This document shows positions 1 to 11,692 of a DNA stretch of 64,000 nucleotides, piece after piece (the stretch's first letter is position 1; each line of letters begins with the position of its first letter). This stretch comes from Onchocerca volvulus (Eukaryota > Nematoda > Chromadorea > Rhabditida > Onchocercidae): the NCBI GenBank assembly GCA_000499405.2, contig HG738140.1:9637560-9701559 (forward strand). Reading direction: 5' to 3'. Below the pieces are notes generated by a model. That model worked only from the letters and a program-made list of their open reading frames with translations, did not search any database and was not told the origin of the DNA. The position numbers were made by a program, and so were the translations under genes.

Positions 1-1529
1 AAAATTTGCTTGAATTTCATTATTCAGCACCTCTTAGTACATCTATTTTTGGAACTCCATAGGTTGCATCAATTTATTCTTTCATTTAACTTTCTCATGT
101 GTATTCTGTGTAGCTCTAAAAGAATGAAAAAATTCAATTTAGCAAAATGAGAAAGATGAGAGTCAACAGAACAAAAAAAAGAAAGAATTGTAAAATGAAG
201 GAAGAGAAAGAATATGATTAAAATTCATAGAATCAATGTCATTTTTATTCGCTGCTAAGCTTCTGTATATTAGGTTTATGACGACGAAATGCAATTAATT
301 ACAGCTATTATCACCGTTATTTTGTCATATTACACTAGGAATATCTAATGACAGGTCTATTTTCACTCACATTCACTTTCAACAAACGAATTCCTCTTGT
401 CATAATCATATCTTCAGTCAAAGAAATTTAGTTGACACTACGAAATACATTCTAAAGAAACGCTCTTCTGTCTCATTCTTCCACTTTCCTTCCTTTATCT
501 GAAAGTGTCATGCAATTTGCATAAGTTCCGATAAAAAATTGATGACATCAATCAGTCGAGCAGAAATTTTTCAGACAGAATAGACAGGGATAATGAAATG
601 TCCTGGTAAATATTTAACATAGTTATGGATATCCAATTACATTTTGTGCAAAATTACATTTATAGTTCTTCTTAAATTTATTGAAAAAACCACATTTGTT
701 CAGCAATCTAATCAAATTTTTCCAAATTCAGAAAACTCATCGGATTTGCATGTCTTGTGGTTTGAAGAAAATATTCATATAAATGAAATAGAATAACTGA
801 AGTAAAAAATTAAAAACAAATTTTCTCGATCGTAAAATGAAAATTTTACATATCGATTTGATCTACTTATAACGTGGATTTCGATCATGTCGATTATCAC
901 TCGATAAGACTTGTATTAACTCTCACTTCACTTGTATTAACTCTCATTTTATAATTTATAAGTTTCAATGAAATGAGTTTTTTTTTTTTCCTTTCTTGAC
1001 AATAATAAAATCTAAAAAATCACTTGCTAAAACTAATAGATTAAATTGCACAACTCAAATTATCATGATTGGTCAGAAAAACATTTTTCTTTTGAAACTT
1101 GAAACTTGACAGCGATAAACGGCACTATTTATTTTCATGGCTCCAATGAAATCAAAATATCTGCTGACTGAAGAAGTATTTTGAAGAAGTTTTCATTGAG
1201 CAAAAAGAATGAAGCCCTCAGTATAAAATATATTTGAATATTACTTGTGAAAATAAATTCTTGAAGTAATCGACAAATTTCCTCTCAAGACCTATCTGAG
1301 AGTATAAGATTGTTCTTAAAGCAAATTGAATTCCTTTCTTCCATTTAGCATATTTTAATACAAATACGGTGTTTTAGTTTTGTCAGCATTGATGCAGCAT
1401 ATCGTATTCTTCGATATGATTTTGAAATGTGAAAGCTGCTGGAAGAAGAAATGTTCTAGTAATTTCATGAATTTACTAACTTTTATTATTTCTCAACATT
1501 AATTTCAATTTTTCATTCCGTTTTTCATT
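1..1529. other. AT-rich intergenic DNA, no gene seen
   Basis: I found no reading frame with splice logic or a family motif on either strand. The only small structure is a near-perfect tandem pair of about 20 bases at 910-951, two copies of a unit beginning cttgtattaactctca. Confidence 0.6.
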
Positions 1530-2600
1530 ACCTGTTATTCTCCATCTGGAATATTATTCATGATGAGTATTTTTTATTGAAACTGTTATCAATTTTGTGG
1601 AATTGCATTACCTGGATTGAATGGAAGTTAGAGGACTTTCTCAATAACGCGACATATTTTAAGATGGAGAAGATGATCGAATCTACAATAATTCGTGTTT
1701 CACTTGCAGTGTTGACAATCACAGACAATGGATAAACTGCTGATTTTGCTGAATTGATGGAAACGAGTTTTTTTTTTAGAATCAAACTAGTCGAAACAGT
1801 ACTAAGTCATAGTCGTGGAACGGATAATTCCATATTCTGAGTATTGTCTGGAAAGAAAAAATTTAGTGATGCAACACTCGTTTAAAATGAATTCATTTAA
1901 ATATGTTACTTTCATATAATCAAGTTTTACATCCTCATTTCCAGTCAAAAACTCAATTCCACTTATTTGTATTTCTCTTTCGTTTTTTATGGCTTGCTCT
2001 ATTAAAAATCTTTATGTACATACCGCTACGGACATTACAACTAATTGACTCTATGAAATCTTGAATATAGCATATGAAGAAATTTTGCTATTTTTGACAA
2101 AGTTGTAGTTGGGAACTTGTTTTTTCTTAACGAGAAATGAACTGTGAAAAAAAAAAAAAAAAAAAGGTTGAAAATATAATCTTAAAATGTTGAGAGACAA
2201 AAGGAATGCAAGAACTTCAATTCAATTCTGAGGAAACGAATGGACATTTGAAAGTAAAATTTTTTATTAAAAAGATATAGTTTGCAGTATATGAAGAAAA
2301 ATCGTTATTATTCCAGTCTAATTCTTCCAGTCTAAAAACCAACTAAAGTATAAAAATAATCGATGAGTTCCGTATGTGGTTTTGAGATGTCAGCACTAGA
2401 ACTATTTGTTGACAGTTACTTATTTTTTAATCAATGTCATTCAGTCGTGCAGTACTTTTTATGACTTTCTTGATTTTTGGATTAGCAGCTACTAGTGCCC
2501 AGCTTTGACTAAAAACAATTTTAAATACAAATGCTGTACAAACTTCTTTAGTTAGTTTGTAAACCTTACTTGCTTTAACAAAATTCAAGCTGATTATATC
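1530..2600 (+). repeat. Left arm of a large imperfect inverted duplication
   Basis: The reverse complement of this arm matches 3045-4200 along nearly its whole length. Conserved islands are spread through it, for example the block around 1862-1910 against 3786-3836, the block around 2340-2430 against 3211-3320, and the outer end around 1540-1620 against 4100-4190. The arms differ by many substitutions and small indels, so the duplication is not recent. The left arm keeps two outward-facing (minus-strand) open frames, 1558-1785 and 2427-2669. Neither resembles a family I recognise, and the second is broken in the right arm. Confidence 0.85.
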
Positions 2601-3044
2601 TGAGAAAGTGACTAAAATTGATTCAAAAATAGACTTCGATAAACTTTTCCGGTAAGCACTCATCAACAAGAAAGGGTTGAGATAGTTTTTTATAAAACGA
2701 TAAATTCAAATTCTTCTATTCAAGTTCCTTTTTTTGCAACCTTTAAGCGCAATGATACATCTTAATTCAATAACAGATGGTGGCATGTGGCAGTGGCATG
2801 GTGGTTTGGATAGGGAATGTCATTGAAGTAATGATAATTGCAACAGCATAAAGATTTTTGCAATTATGCATTCATGTCTACTTGAATAGCAACTATATTT
2901 AATATCTTTTCCTGGAATTAAAAAATAATTAAATCGGTAAATTAAGTCTCGCTTCAAAGTTCAGTTTTGTTATCTTCATTTAGTTTGGAGAAATATTTTC
3001 TAAAATTAATTTAAAAAAAAGAAAGGGTCGTATAGTGGCTTGTT
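2601..3044. other. Spacer between inverted arms
   Basis: This is about 440 bases of AT-rich DNA separating the two arms. I see no reading frame or repeat of note. The exact inner ends of the arms are uncertain by some tens of bases because similarity fades gradually. Confidence 0.55.
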
Positions 3045-4200
3045 CTATTAAAAAAGAATTTTGTTGAACAAGTGATGTTAAAAATTGACTAAAGAAGTTT
3101 GTACAGCGATTGCATTTTAAACTTTTTTTTAATCAAAGCAAAACGCTAGCAACTGTTGATTGAAAAACAAAAAAAGGCATAAAAGTACTGGCAGGATTGA
3201 ATGGAATTAATTTAAAAATAAGTAACTGCCAACAAATGGTTCTTGTGCTGATACTTCGAAACTGCATTATGAAGGCAAATGTGACTCATCGATTATTTTT
3301 ATACTTCAATCGGTTTTTAGGCTAGAATGATATCAACTTTCCCTTGTATGCTATAAAATCTAACTTTCCCACAAAAATTTTACTTTCAGCTGTCCACTGT
3401 GTTTTCTCAGAATTGAATTGAAGTCCGTTCATTCCTTTGTTTCTCAACAATTTAAGATTATATTTCAAACCTTTTTTTATTTTTTTTAATATAATGAAAC
3501 TCTCATATAATACTTATTATTAAAGTAAATAATTTCTTGTCTTCATCTGGCACATTCATAAAAATAGTTGCTAACTATAACTTTGTCAAAAATGGCAAAA
3601 TTTCTTCAATATGCTGTATTCAACATTTTACAGGATGGAAAAGTTTTTACGTTCGTAGTTATGGTATATATAACGATTTTTAGTACAGAAAGCAATAATT
3701 GGTGAAAGAGAAACTGGTGAAATGCAAATAAATGGAACTGAGTTTTTGATCAGACAAATGAAGAATGTAAAAGTTGACTCTATGAAAGAAACATATTTAA
3801 ATGAATTCATTTTAAACGAGTGTTGCATCACTAAATTTTTTCTTTTTCTCCAGACAATACTCAGTATATGGAATTATCCGTTCCACGAATATGACTTAAT
3901 ACTGTTTCGCTTAGCTTAATTCTAAAAAAGAAACTCGTTTCCATTAATTCAGCAAAATCAGCAGTTTATCCATTGTCTTTGATTGTCAACACTGCAAGTG
4001 AAAGACGAATTATTGTAGACTCGGTCATCTTCTCCATCTTAAAAAATGTCGCATTCTTGAGGAAGGTTAAAATTGACAGGTTACAAATTTCTTCTTGATT
4101 TCCATTTAATCCATGCAGTGCGATTCCACAAAATTGGCAATAACTTCAATTAAATACTTAATCATAAATAATATTCCAGATTGAGAGTAACATGTATCTA
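3045..4200 (-). repeat. Right arm of the large imperfect inverted duplication
   Basis: This is the inverted partner of 1530-2600. It keeps the outward-facing frame matching the left arm's 1558-1785 frame (here plus strand, about 3915-4100). The counterpart of the left arm's 2427-2669 frame carries stops here. Weak similarity may run on to about 4235, which would leave the arm ending roughly 100 bases from the mreB-like fragment. Confidence 0.85.
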
Positions 4201-4329
4201 CCGAAATGTATTATCACATTCTTTTTAATGTTATCGTCTAGGAGATCTATATTAAATAATCTGATTTGATTTGATGAAAAACCACTTTTTTTTTGTTACA
4301 TATATATATATATGTATGACTTTACCAGA

Positions 4330-4650
4330 TAAAACTATCCTCTTATCAACTATATCAGAAGAAAGCTCAGGAGGAGTACTCTCTAATGCTGTCCCAATGG
4401 CAGAGATTATTTGATGCACAAACTCTGTTAAACTTTCTACAACCTGATATTCTGATAAAAGCACCTTTTTTGGCATACCGCTCACTAAGTCTCTGCCTTT
4501 TACCATCATTTCCTCTTTATTATTTTCACTCGGTAAACTAGCTGAACCTAGGCTTTTTTTAATTTTTTCAGCTATTGTTTCACCAATCAACAAATTACCA
4601 TTTTCACGAATGTATGACTTTATTGCAAAGAGGGAATGATATATATATTG
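4330..4650 (-). pseudogene. mreB: Wolbachia-like mreB fragment in nuclear DNA (lateral transfer)
   Basis: The minus-strand frame encodes about 100 residues that follow the C-terminal half of bacterial MreB, the actin-like rod-shape protein. Recognisable in order are AIKSYIREN, LLIGETIAEKIKKSLGSA, MVKGRDLVSGMP, a helix ending in ALESTPPELSSDI, and VDKRIVLSG. In MreB this last motif runs into a glycine-rich GGG; here similarity stops abruptly at LSGK and becomes low-complexity AT DNA. At the N-terminal side the frame stays open to 4806, but the match becomes ragged beyond AIKSY, where the actin-like phosphate-2 region should be. No start, stop or catalytic N-terminal half is present, so this is a fragment and not a working gene. 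Animals lack MreB. The alpha-proteobacterial wording and the nematode setting point to Wolbachia. The single bacterial insert sits between AT-rich flanks and close to the ALG6 3' end. Confidence 0.85.
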
Positions 4651-4985
4651 TGTGATTATTATGACTACTGCCAGGCTAGATACTATAGCTGTTATAATAT
4701 AATTGATTGTTCCTGTATATATTATACGATTTATCGCAGTTATCATTCGTTGATATATGTGTGTGATAAAATTAAAGATTATTTCCGATTGAATTTGAAA
4801 AGACAAAAATTTATTACAAATGAAAAATTGGATAAAATAAAAACCAAATACAATTTCTGCATGCTGGCAATAACTGCTATAAATTAGAGCTTTACAGTTT
4901 CAATTAACACTAGCTAGCACTAGCAATAAATCATATGGATTGTATTCAAGCAATAAAATGGCAGAACCAAAAAAATTACTGCGCA
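4651..4985. other. Short intergenic stretch downstream of ALG6
   Basis: AT-rich DNA between the mreB-like fragment and the stop codon of the minus-strand ALG6 gene. Its part nearest 4985 should contain the ALG6 3' untranslated region and polyadenylation signal. I see no other feature. Confidence 0.5.
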
Positions 4986-7900
4986 TTAGAATCCATGAAC
5001 TGAAATAAGGAAAGATTCTACAATTTTCAACTTCCTAAACTTGAATCTCAATATAATCAGATTAATATACAAGAAAAACATTATGAAATGAATGAAACAA
5101 TAAACTGCTATTAAGAGAGAAAAAATATGAGGAAATCGTGTTGGTGGCGTAAAAAGTAAACTTGCCAAACATAATATTAACGATATCAAACAGCTTCCAT
5201 GAACAATCAGTTGCTAAAAATAAATTCCATCAATCCCGAGATATATAAAAAAGTGGCAGTAAACTTAAGGATAATTCATGTAATACTGATACTGGAAAGT
5301 CAGACAAACCTTCGAAGACCAAAACTTTTGGAATAAAAAACTTTATTTCAAATAGATGGCAATTTTATTTTAAAAGTACCTTAAAAATCGGAAGTTTTGA
5401 GAATGATGAATATGTAATAGTATAATAAAAGATAAATAATGCTAGATGAATAGCATTGCCATCTTTGATGCATAATGGATAAAGGCTGAAACAAAAAAAG
5501 CATACTTTCAAGAAACTAGTTAAATAATTTTTACCTTTTTTAATCCACAGTTAACTGCAAATAGAAAAACAGAAAGAAGATTCCATTTGCGCAAAAAAAA
5601 CCATATTTAAAATAACTTAATGACTGCACTCTTTAAGGGACAGCATAAACACTCATTAATTTGTTGTGCTTAATACAAGAAACTTAATAAATTTGAAGCA
5701 TGAAAAAGCTAAGAGGATATTGGAAAATAAGAAATATAAAGATTGAGCTTCATCCCTTTCCCGCTTTTCCTTCCTTTCTCCTCTCCCTTTTTTTTTTTTT
5801 TTTTTTTTACAAAATGAGGACTATAGTGAAATGCTTTTTTATCATCTTTTTTTTTCATTTTGAAAGGATTCATGTTACCATAACATTAATTTCAGGTATT
5901 TTTGACAGCTAAGTTAATCAATAGAACTACATCTGTAATCTATACTAAATAAATGAAATTATTAAAATGTCCAATATGTGGCTTCTTAGTAATAATTTTT
6001 CATTTTAAAAAAGATTGTTAAATTCAATAAGGGTGAAGAAATCAACAAAAAATGCAATAACCTCGTATTTGAGATGATTAATAGCCAGGAAACAAATGCA
6101 GGATTCTCATTCCATAACAATATAGCAGGCCTGTAATAATAAGCTATTAAAACAAAATAATTTAGATCTCTTTAAGATCTAAGATATTATAGAATTGAAA
6201 AAAAAAGCCAAATAAACTTACAGTGCTACAAGAAGAATGGATTTTTCATGAACTTGAAATGAAAACAAAAAGAAGGATAGACTGGATGCCAATAAACTAT
6301 ATTTAAAGTTGGTTATTGTCGGACGATAAAATAAGCATAATAAGCAGGGAATATTCGTTACAAAAACCGCTATGGTGCTAAAAACAAAAATTTCGTAAAT
6401 CATCAGATCCACTAGTAATAAAATTTAATTGCGATTGCAAACAAAAAATCTAACCGAATTAAATTTTAAAAAACAAAAAATTGAAGGTAGATACCTCACG
6501 CGCAATAAAACGAATATTTCAAAATTACTTTTCAATTTGTATAATATATTAATAGCACACCAAAAATTCGCCACTTTGTCCTAAATAAATGTTATTTGAC
6601 AAAGCATTTAATAACTGTATCTTGAGAAAAGATAGAAATATTAAGTGAAGAAATTTTATTTTTATACCTCGAAAATACCACGATAAAATGGGAAAATCCG
6701 ATGCAAAATTTGTATTAAATCAGATCTGGTGACAAGAAAAGGAAGCCAGACGAACAGAAATGTAACAGTGACAGTAATAAATATTACAAATAATTGCTTT
6801 GCCCATGAAAGATATCTGCAGAACATAAAATCAAACTAAAACATAAAATCATGTTCATCTCGTTCCCCTTTAATAAATAAAAATAATATATGCCACTACA
6901 TATTTTTTCTCTTTCGCTTCTGTACTAACAAAATTAAACGAAAAAACCTCTGGCTCGTGATTAGTCGATTATTACTCGGAAATGATCTTGACAATAAATA
7001 AATCGCAACCGGTAAAGCATGATATAACTCCATTTGCTTGAAGTTTAGTGCTAGTACAAAAAACATTGAACCAAGTTTAAAGAAACTTGAAACAAAGCAA
7101 GCGAATGAAAAGAGGAATAAACCAAGTGATACGTGATTGTATCTAAAACCATAAATAGCTAAAATACGATACAAGAAATTTGCTCGTTTAAAAAAAAAAT
7201 GCATGAAGAAAAAATTTTTTTTGCAGTAATTTCTAATAACGATAACGGGACAAATGCTATAAGTTTAACCTTGTATGAAAGAAAAAACTGAAGTTTGAAT
7301 ATTTCCGGCCAGAGAACTTAATTTAAATAAGAAGAATCATATATGAAATATTTAAATGAAAAATTCAAAACCAACTGAAAATGGCCATTATCCACTACCA
7401 ATAATCCTGGATAGAGCACAGCTACAGCACAATAATTGAGCTGCAATACAAACGTTTTTAACCTGGTGCCTTTTTGGAATTGATTAGGAATTATCAAAAC
7501 ATTGATCATAGACATTATTTTTGAAAAAACTAGGAAGTCTTATCTGGTTTTAAAAAGTATTCATAAAATAATTATCCATTTTTATAATTTTAAAAAAGAT
7601 AACTTCAAGTAAAACTAGCCATTCTATGAGATACAGTGTAGCGGAAGAAACCAATTGAAAGTAACAACGAAGAAACATAAACTATCCAATAAGTTACTAA
7701 AACAGTAATTCGCATGAAGATTTTGTGAGATTCCGTCTCGATTCCTCTTGATATATGTAGTTCGACCCATGAACGATTCAGCTTATTCGCTCTGAAAAAT
7801 TATCTTCTGAATTAAAGGTAACAATAAAAAACAATACTGAGGAGTAAATTCAGATGCGAGCTCTCAAATCATATAAATAACTCAATACTATTTTGAAAAA

Positions 7901-8971
7901 AAGTAAAACCAATCACAAAATTACATACATATAATGTGTTATATAATCAAGAATCACTACATTGCTGTATAGTGATTCTCGATAATACGACACATTTTTC
8001 AATGATCTTGTATAAAAAAATCCTATCTTTAGTTTTTCAATCAATAAAATATTAAACAATTATTGCTTATAGTAATCGGTTATTAATACTGTTGTAAGAA
8101 AAATCTATGTTCATGCATTCAGTTTATATCTAGTTATTATAATAACGGTACTTAAATTCAAAACTAACTGGAGAAAAATACGGATGGACTTACATACTGC
8201 CGAAAAGCCAACTATGATAAGCCGTCAGAGGTGGATAATCTAATCCCCAATAATTCAAGTCATTATCACTACCATTTATGTACCTATAAAAACAATTAGC
8301 TCTGGCATAGTTCATATCAAAATCTTATATTTACAGAAAGATTTAGGGAAAAATACGACCGTAAAAGATTTGAAATTGTTAAGAAGATACTTCTTATTAA
8401 GAGAAACTTAAAATATGCGTACAAAAAGCCCTAAGCTAAAGAAATTTAATTCATTTGAGTAAGCAGCCTGGAAATATGTGATGGCCTGTAAGAACAATCT
8501 GACTTATCAATAAAAGTGTATGATTACCACTGATTAACAGGCAAATGATATGTGATTTCCATCCAATGTCTTTGAGCTTCATAATCACCATACATCGGCG
8601 GAGTAGCATGACCTGGAAGACGGTTTCTTATTAAAAGAATAAGGTACGAGTCAGGTGTGTCAAAAATATCATCAATAGCACAACATGAAGAAGCAATATA
8701 AAATCCTTTCTTTCTAGCATTTAAAATGTAACGAATTTATTTCAAATGTGGTGTGAGCGAATGAAAAAGATCTGAGAAATGAATGGTAAAGAAAGTAAAG
8801 TTATTAGAATCATTTAACTGATGAAGATTTGGGTAGAAACAAACCAGAATATGACCCCAATGATAACGCAACCTGGACAGTGATAGCGAAGCATAGAAGG
8901 GCAAGGAAAGATGCTTGATCTGTCGTACTGATAACAAATCTCTTCTTATTCTTGCAGCATCCCATCTCCAT
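4986..8971 (-). CDS. ALG6: ALG6, dolichyl-P-glucose:Man9GlcNAc2-PP-dolichol alpha-1,3-glucosyltransferase
   Basis: Adds the first glucose to the lipid-linked oligosaccharide on the lumenal side of the ER, before N-glycan transfer. Twelve exons: 8971-8845, 8612-8528, 8283-8194, 7791-7635, 7440-7376, 7142-6930, 6815-6668, 6580-6495, 6377-6222, 6130-6062, 5485-5380, 5213-4986. All phases close and give 509 residues, close to the roughly 507 of animal ALG6. Motifs: [13 protein letters not shown] near residues 51-63 with the family's lumenal acidic residue, [14 protein letters not shown] near 82-95, [19 protein letters not shown], and [16 protein letters not shown]. Many hydrophobic segments fit a multi-pass GT-C fold. 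The start at 8971 lies 8 bases after a tttcag acceptor, suggesting trans-splicing; ATG at 8965 is a possible alternative. The least certain junction is exon 4 to exon 5 (7635 to 7440). ALG8 is a relative, but the wording fits ALG6. Confidence 0.94.
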
Positions 8972-9786
8972 CCCTTCTCCTGAAACATCGCACGAACTCA
9001 AAGGGTCATCCTCGAAGTCACCTGTCCATCCCATCCTACCTGACCAACTCCAACCTGTCTTTATTCCTTTCACCGCTATTTGTACCCAAACCCATCTCCG
9101 TTATATATCCGTTTGCCTTTTGAGAGTTTATCTCTCGAATTCCCATTCATTTTTCTTTCTTTTCCTTTGCTTTTGCTCTTTTACTACGGAATCTTATCAG
9201 TCCTTGTCTTATCTCCAATTTCTACGCTATTTGTCCATTGTTCGATAATCATTAATCTCTAGCAATACATTCTTTTTCTCTGGACTGATGCATCAAATTT
9301 CCCTTTGCTCATTTGAAAAATCTATCTGAAAACTTAACACATTCAACGCAGTGTCTGAGTTTATCCAGCATTTTTGATGGAAATAATGCTTGAGAATTCT
9401 TGCTGCTATCAAGAAGAGCAAATTAATATATCAATGATTTATCAGGTGTTTACCAGAATGCCAAAATATTAATCAAATTGATAGAAATACAATCATTAAT
9501 TAGCTTCTATTTAAGTTTCGTTGTTTTTTCTATATTATAAATGGTTTTTAATGAGCCGCTTGAATGTTTTTACCGAAGAGTATTTTTGTTACAAAGATGA
9601 GTGTAACTGTGTTTGGACATGAAATAAATACATGTCGAAGATTGTTTTTTGCAAAAAACTTCAGGTAAATGAGGAAGATATTGTCTATCCAAAATTTTTT
9701 TTTCTCTGAATATGCAGATTTTAATACTTCAGAAGCAAAAATATAGCGATCAGAAATTCGGAAAATTTTTCAATATATATTATAGA
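8972..9786. other. Intergenic DNA between the COMMD-like gene and ALG6
   Basis: Contains a pyrimidine-rich block at about 9090-9250 and the probable ALG6 leader acceptor near 8980. No coding exon could be supported. The two flanking genes read in the same direction, so this is also the place where an operon-type intercistronic region would lie. Confidence 0.5.
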
Positions 9787-11692
9787 TTAATAAGTAAGCA
9801 CTGTTTGTTCCAGGTGGATTTGCTTCTGCAATTTATCGGTAGTGTTTTTCATTTGACGTAAACAAATCATCAATTCTTGCTTGAATGTGATACCGTAGCA
9901 ACCTCGAAACCTCAACGACAGCACTCTTTCCAGATCTTCATACACCGTACCAGAAAGAGTAGCAAGCATTTCGCGCATTTCCAGCTCAAATAAATGAAAA
10001 CACTAGCTAAATTCCTCATAAAGAATAAGAGTTTCTCAAGATTCCATTTCTAATTTATCTGAGTTCTCATTAATATTGTAGAATTGAATTTAGAGTTACT
10101 TCTGTTTCGAACAATTCTAATTGCAGATTTCAGATCAAATCAATCCAAGAAAATGAAAATAAGCTAAATTCGAGCAACTCATGTACATAGTGACTTCGAA
10201 ATATCTTAATGGAGTGTCAAAAGCGCCTATAGCATTCACTCTTCTCTTCACGACTTTTTCCAACTTTTTATCACTTAATCCAGAATATGATCTTTCAAAT
10301 TTTCTTTAATTTACCGAAAAATTCGAGACAAACATGCTGGTCACTGTCAGTCCTTCTACCTAATCACAATCCATTCCGATCTATGATCTTAGATTATCAT
10401 TACTTTCTATTAACAAATTGATAGTATTTAAGCTAGAAGAAACCTTGCACTTATTAAATTTTAGTAACCAGTCCACTTTCGTTTCACTGATCTTCGCTGT
10501 GTCAATATTTATTCGGATAAGTTTTTCTGATGCGGCCATTTCGATATCCAAATTTATTAGAAAAGGCAATACTTCGTCCTGAAATTCAATGATTACATTG
10601 CACTATTCACATATACTTTCTTTTTTTTCATTCTCAACATTTATCTTTTTGAAAATATGCAGTGTTTTCTTAACAATCAATAGTTATAAAAATTTTCAAA
10701 TATTCTTAGAATTTTTCATAAATCAAGAAAAATCATCGAAAAAAAAAGTGATTAAAAACTGCAATTCGGAACAAAAATGACCTCCAATTCACGGAGCAAA
10801 CTGCGGGCATTTGCCGATTCATCACAGACATTCATAGCAAAATCTATCAACAGATTGATGATGGTTTTTAACTGCAAACTGCTTGAATTATATATGAAAA
10901 GTAGATATTATAGAAGTGTAAATTCTGTTACTAAAAAGTTATGGTTATTGCGATAGCATTTATACGGTTCGACAGAAGCTTTAGACTATGCTTAGAGGAA
11001 GGGGGAAGGGAGTACAAAAGTTCAGTTTTGTGGCTCTCAGAAGTTAAGATCAATGAGATATTTTTCCAACAAAAAGTAGAGGAAAATCAAATAATTAGCG
11101 ATAAGAAAAGGTAAAAAGGAGAAGTAACATCAATAATTCCACAGTACAATCATCTCCGTTATGGTTCAGGGATGAAAACGTCCGGAACAAAACCTTGTTT
11201 TGCTTTCTTTATTTTTTTTATCTTTGTTCTTATCAATTATTTTCTCTCCACTTATTCGCTGTTTTTCAAAATCTCATAGGAAAATACTTTAGCTGTGTAA
11301 TGATATGTCCTTTAATATTATTAATTATTAATTGAACTATAAAAGCAAAAATTAGATATCAAAAGTCAACTACAATGGGTGATTTCCATCCATATAACAA
11401 AGTATGATAATATGATATCGTTATATTCAAGTTGCTACAAATGACAGTAGATCATCTTCGATGTCTATATTACTATTATGGCGATATAGATGCAAATGAC
11501 ATATAATTTTACACTTAAATAGATTTAATTCGGAAAAGAATTTTCTTCAGTACAAAGAGTGCTAACTTGATTGCAGAGATGTATGCAAATGGATGCCAAA
11601 TGTTGCTTGTCGACAATAGCATTTTCACAAATCTGCGAAAGTTTATCCGGTGATCCAGTCTTTTGCAGATGCCTACTGCTTATCGAATTCAT
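9787..11692 (-). CDS. Small protein of about 188 residues, possibly COMMD-like
   Basis: Four exons in phase 0: 11692-11567, 10871-10782, 10578-10444 and about 10002-9787. The first three have good donors and acceptors and join without a stop. The last exon is less certain: its acceptor is either gctag just before 10002 or ttgag about 15 bases later. Residues 1-42 begin MNSISSRHLQKTG, and the middle is helical. Residues near 88-115 read as a basic or amphipathic segment ending TKISETKVDWLLKF, which recalls the start of the COMM domain (a tryptophan after a short helix). The family's leucine-rich C-terminal half is not clearly seen. The length fits COMMD proteins (about 170-200), endosomal-trafficking cofactors. 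I treat the family call as tentative and the gene itself as probable. Confidence 0.45.

Noticed and set aside
8952..9262. Overlapping plus-strand open frames of 60-98 codons
   Set aside because: They are antisense to ALG6 exon 1 and run through a pyrimidine-rich block. Serine/leucine-rich low-complexity text, no splice logic, no motif.
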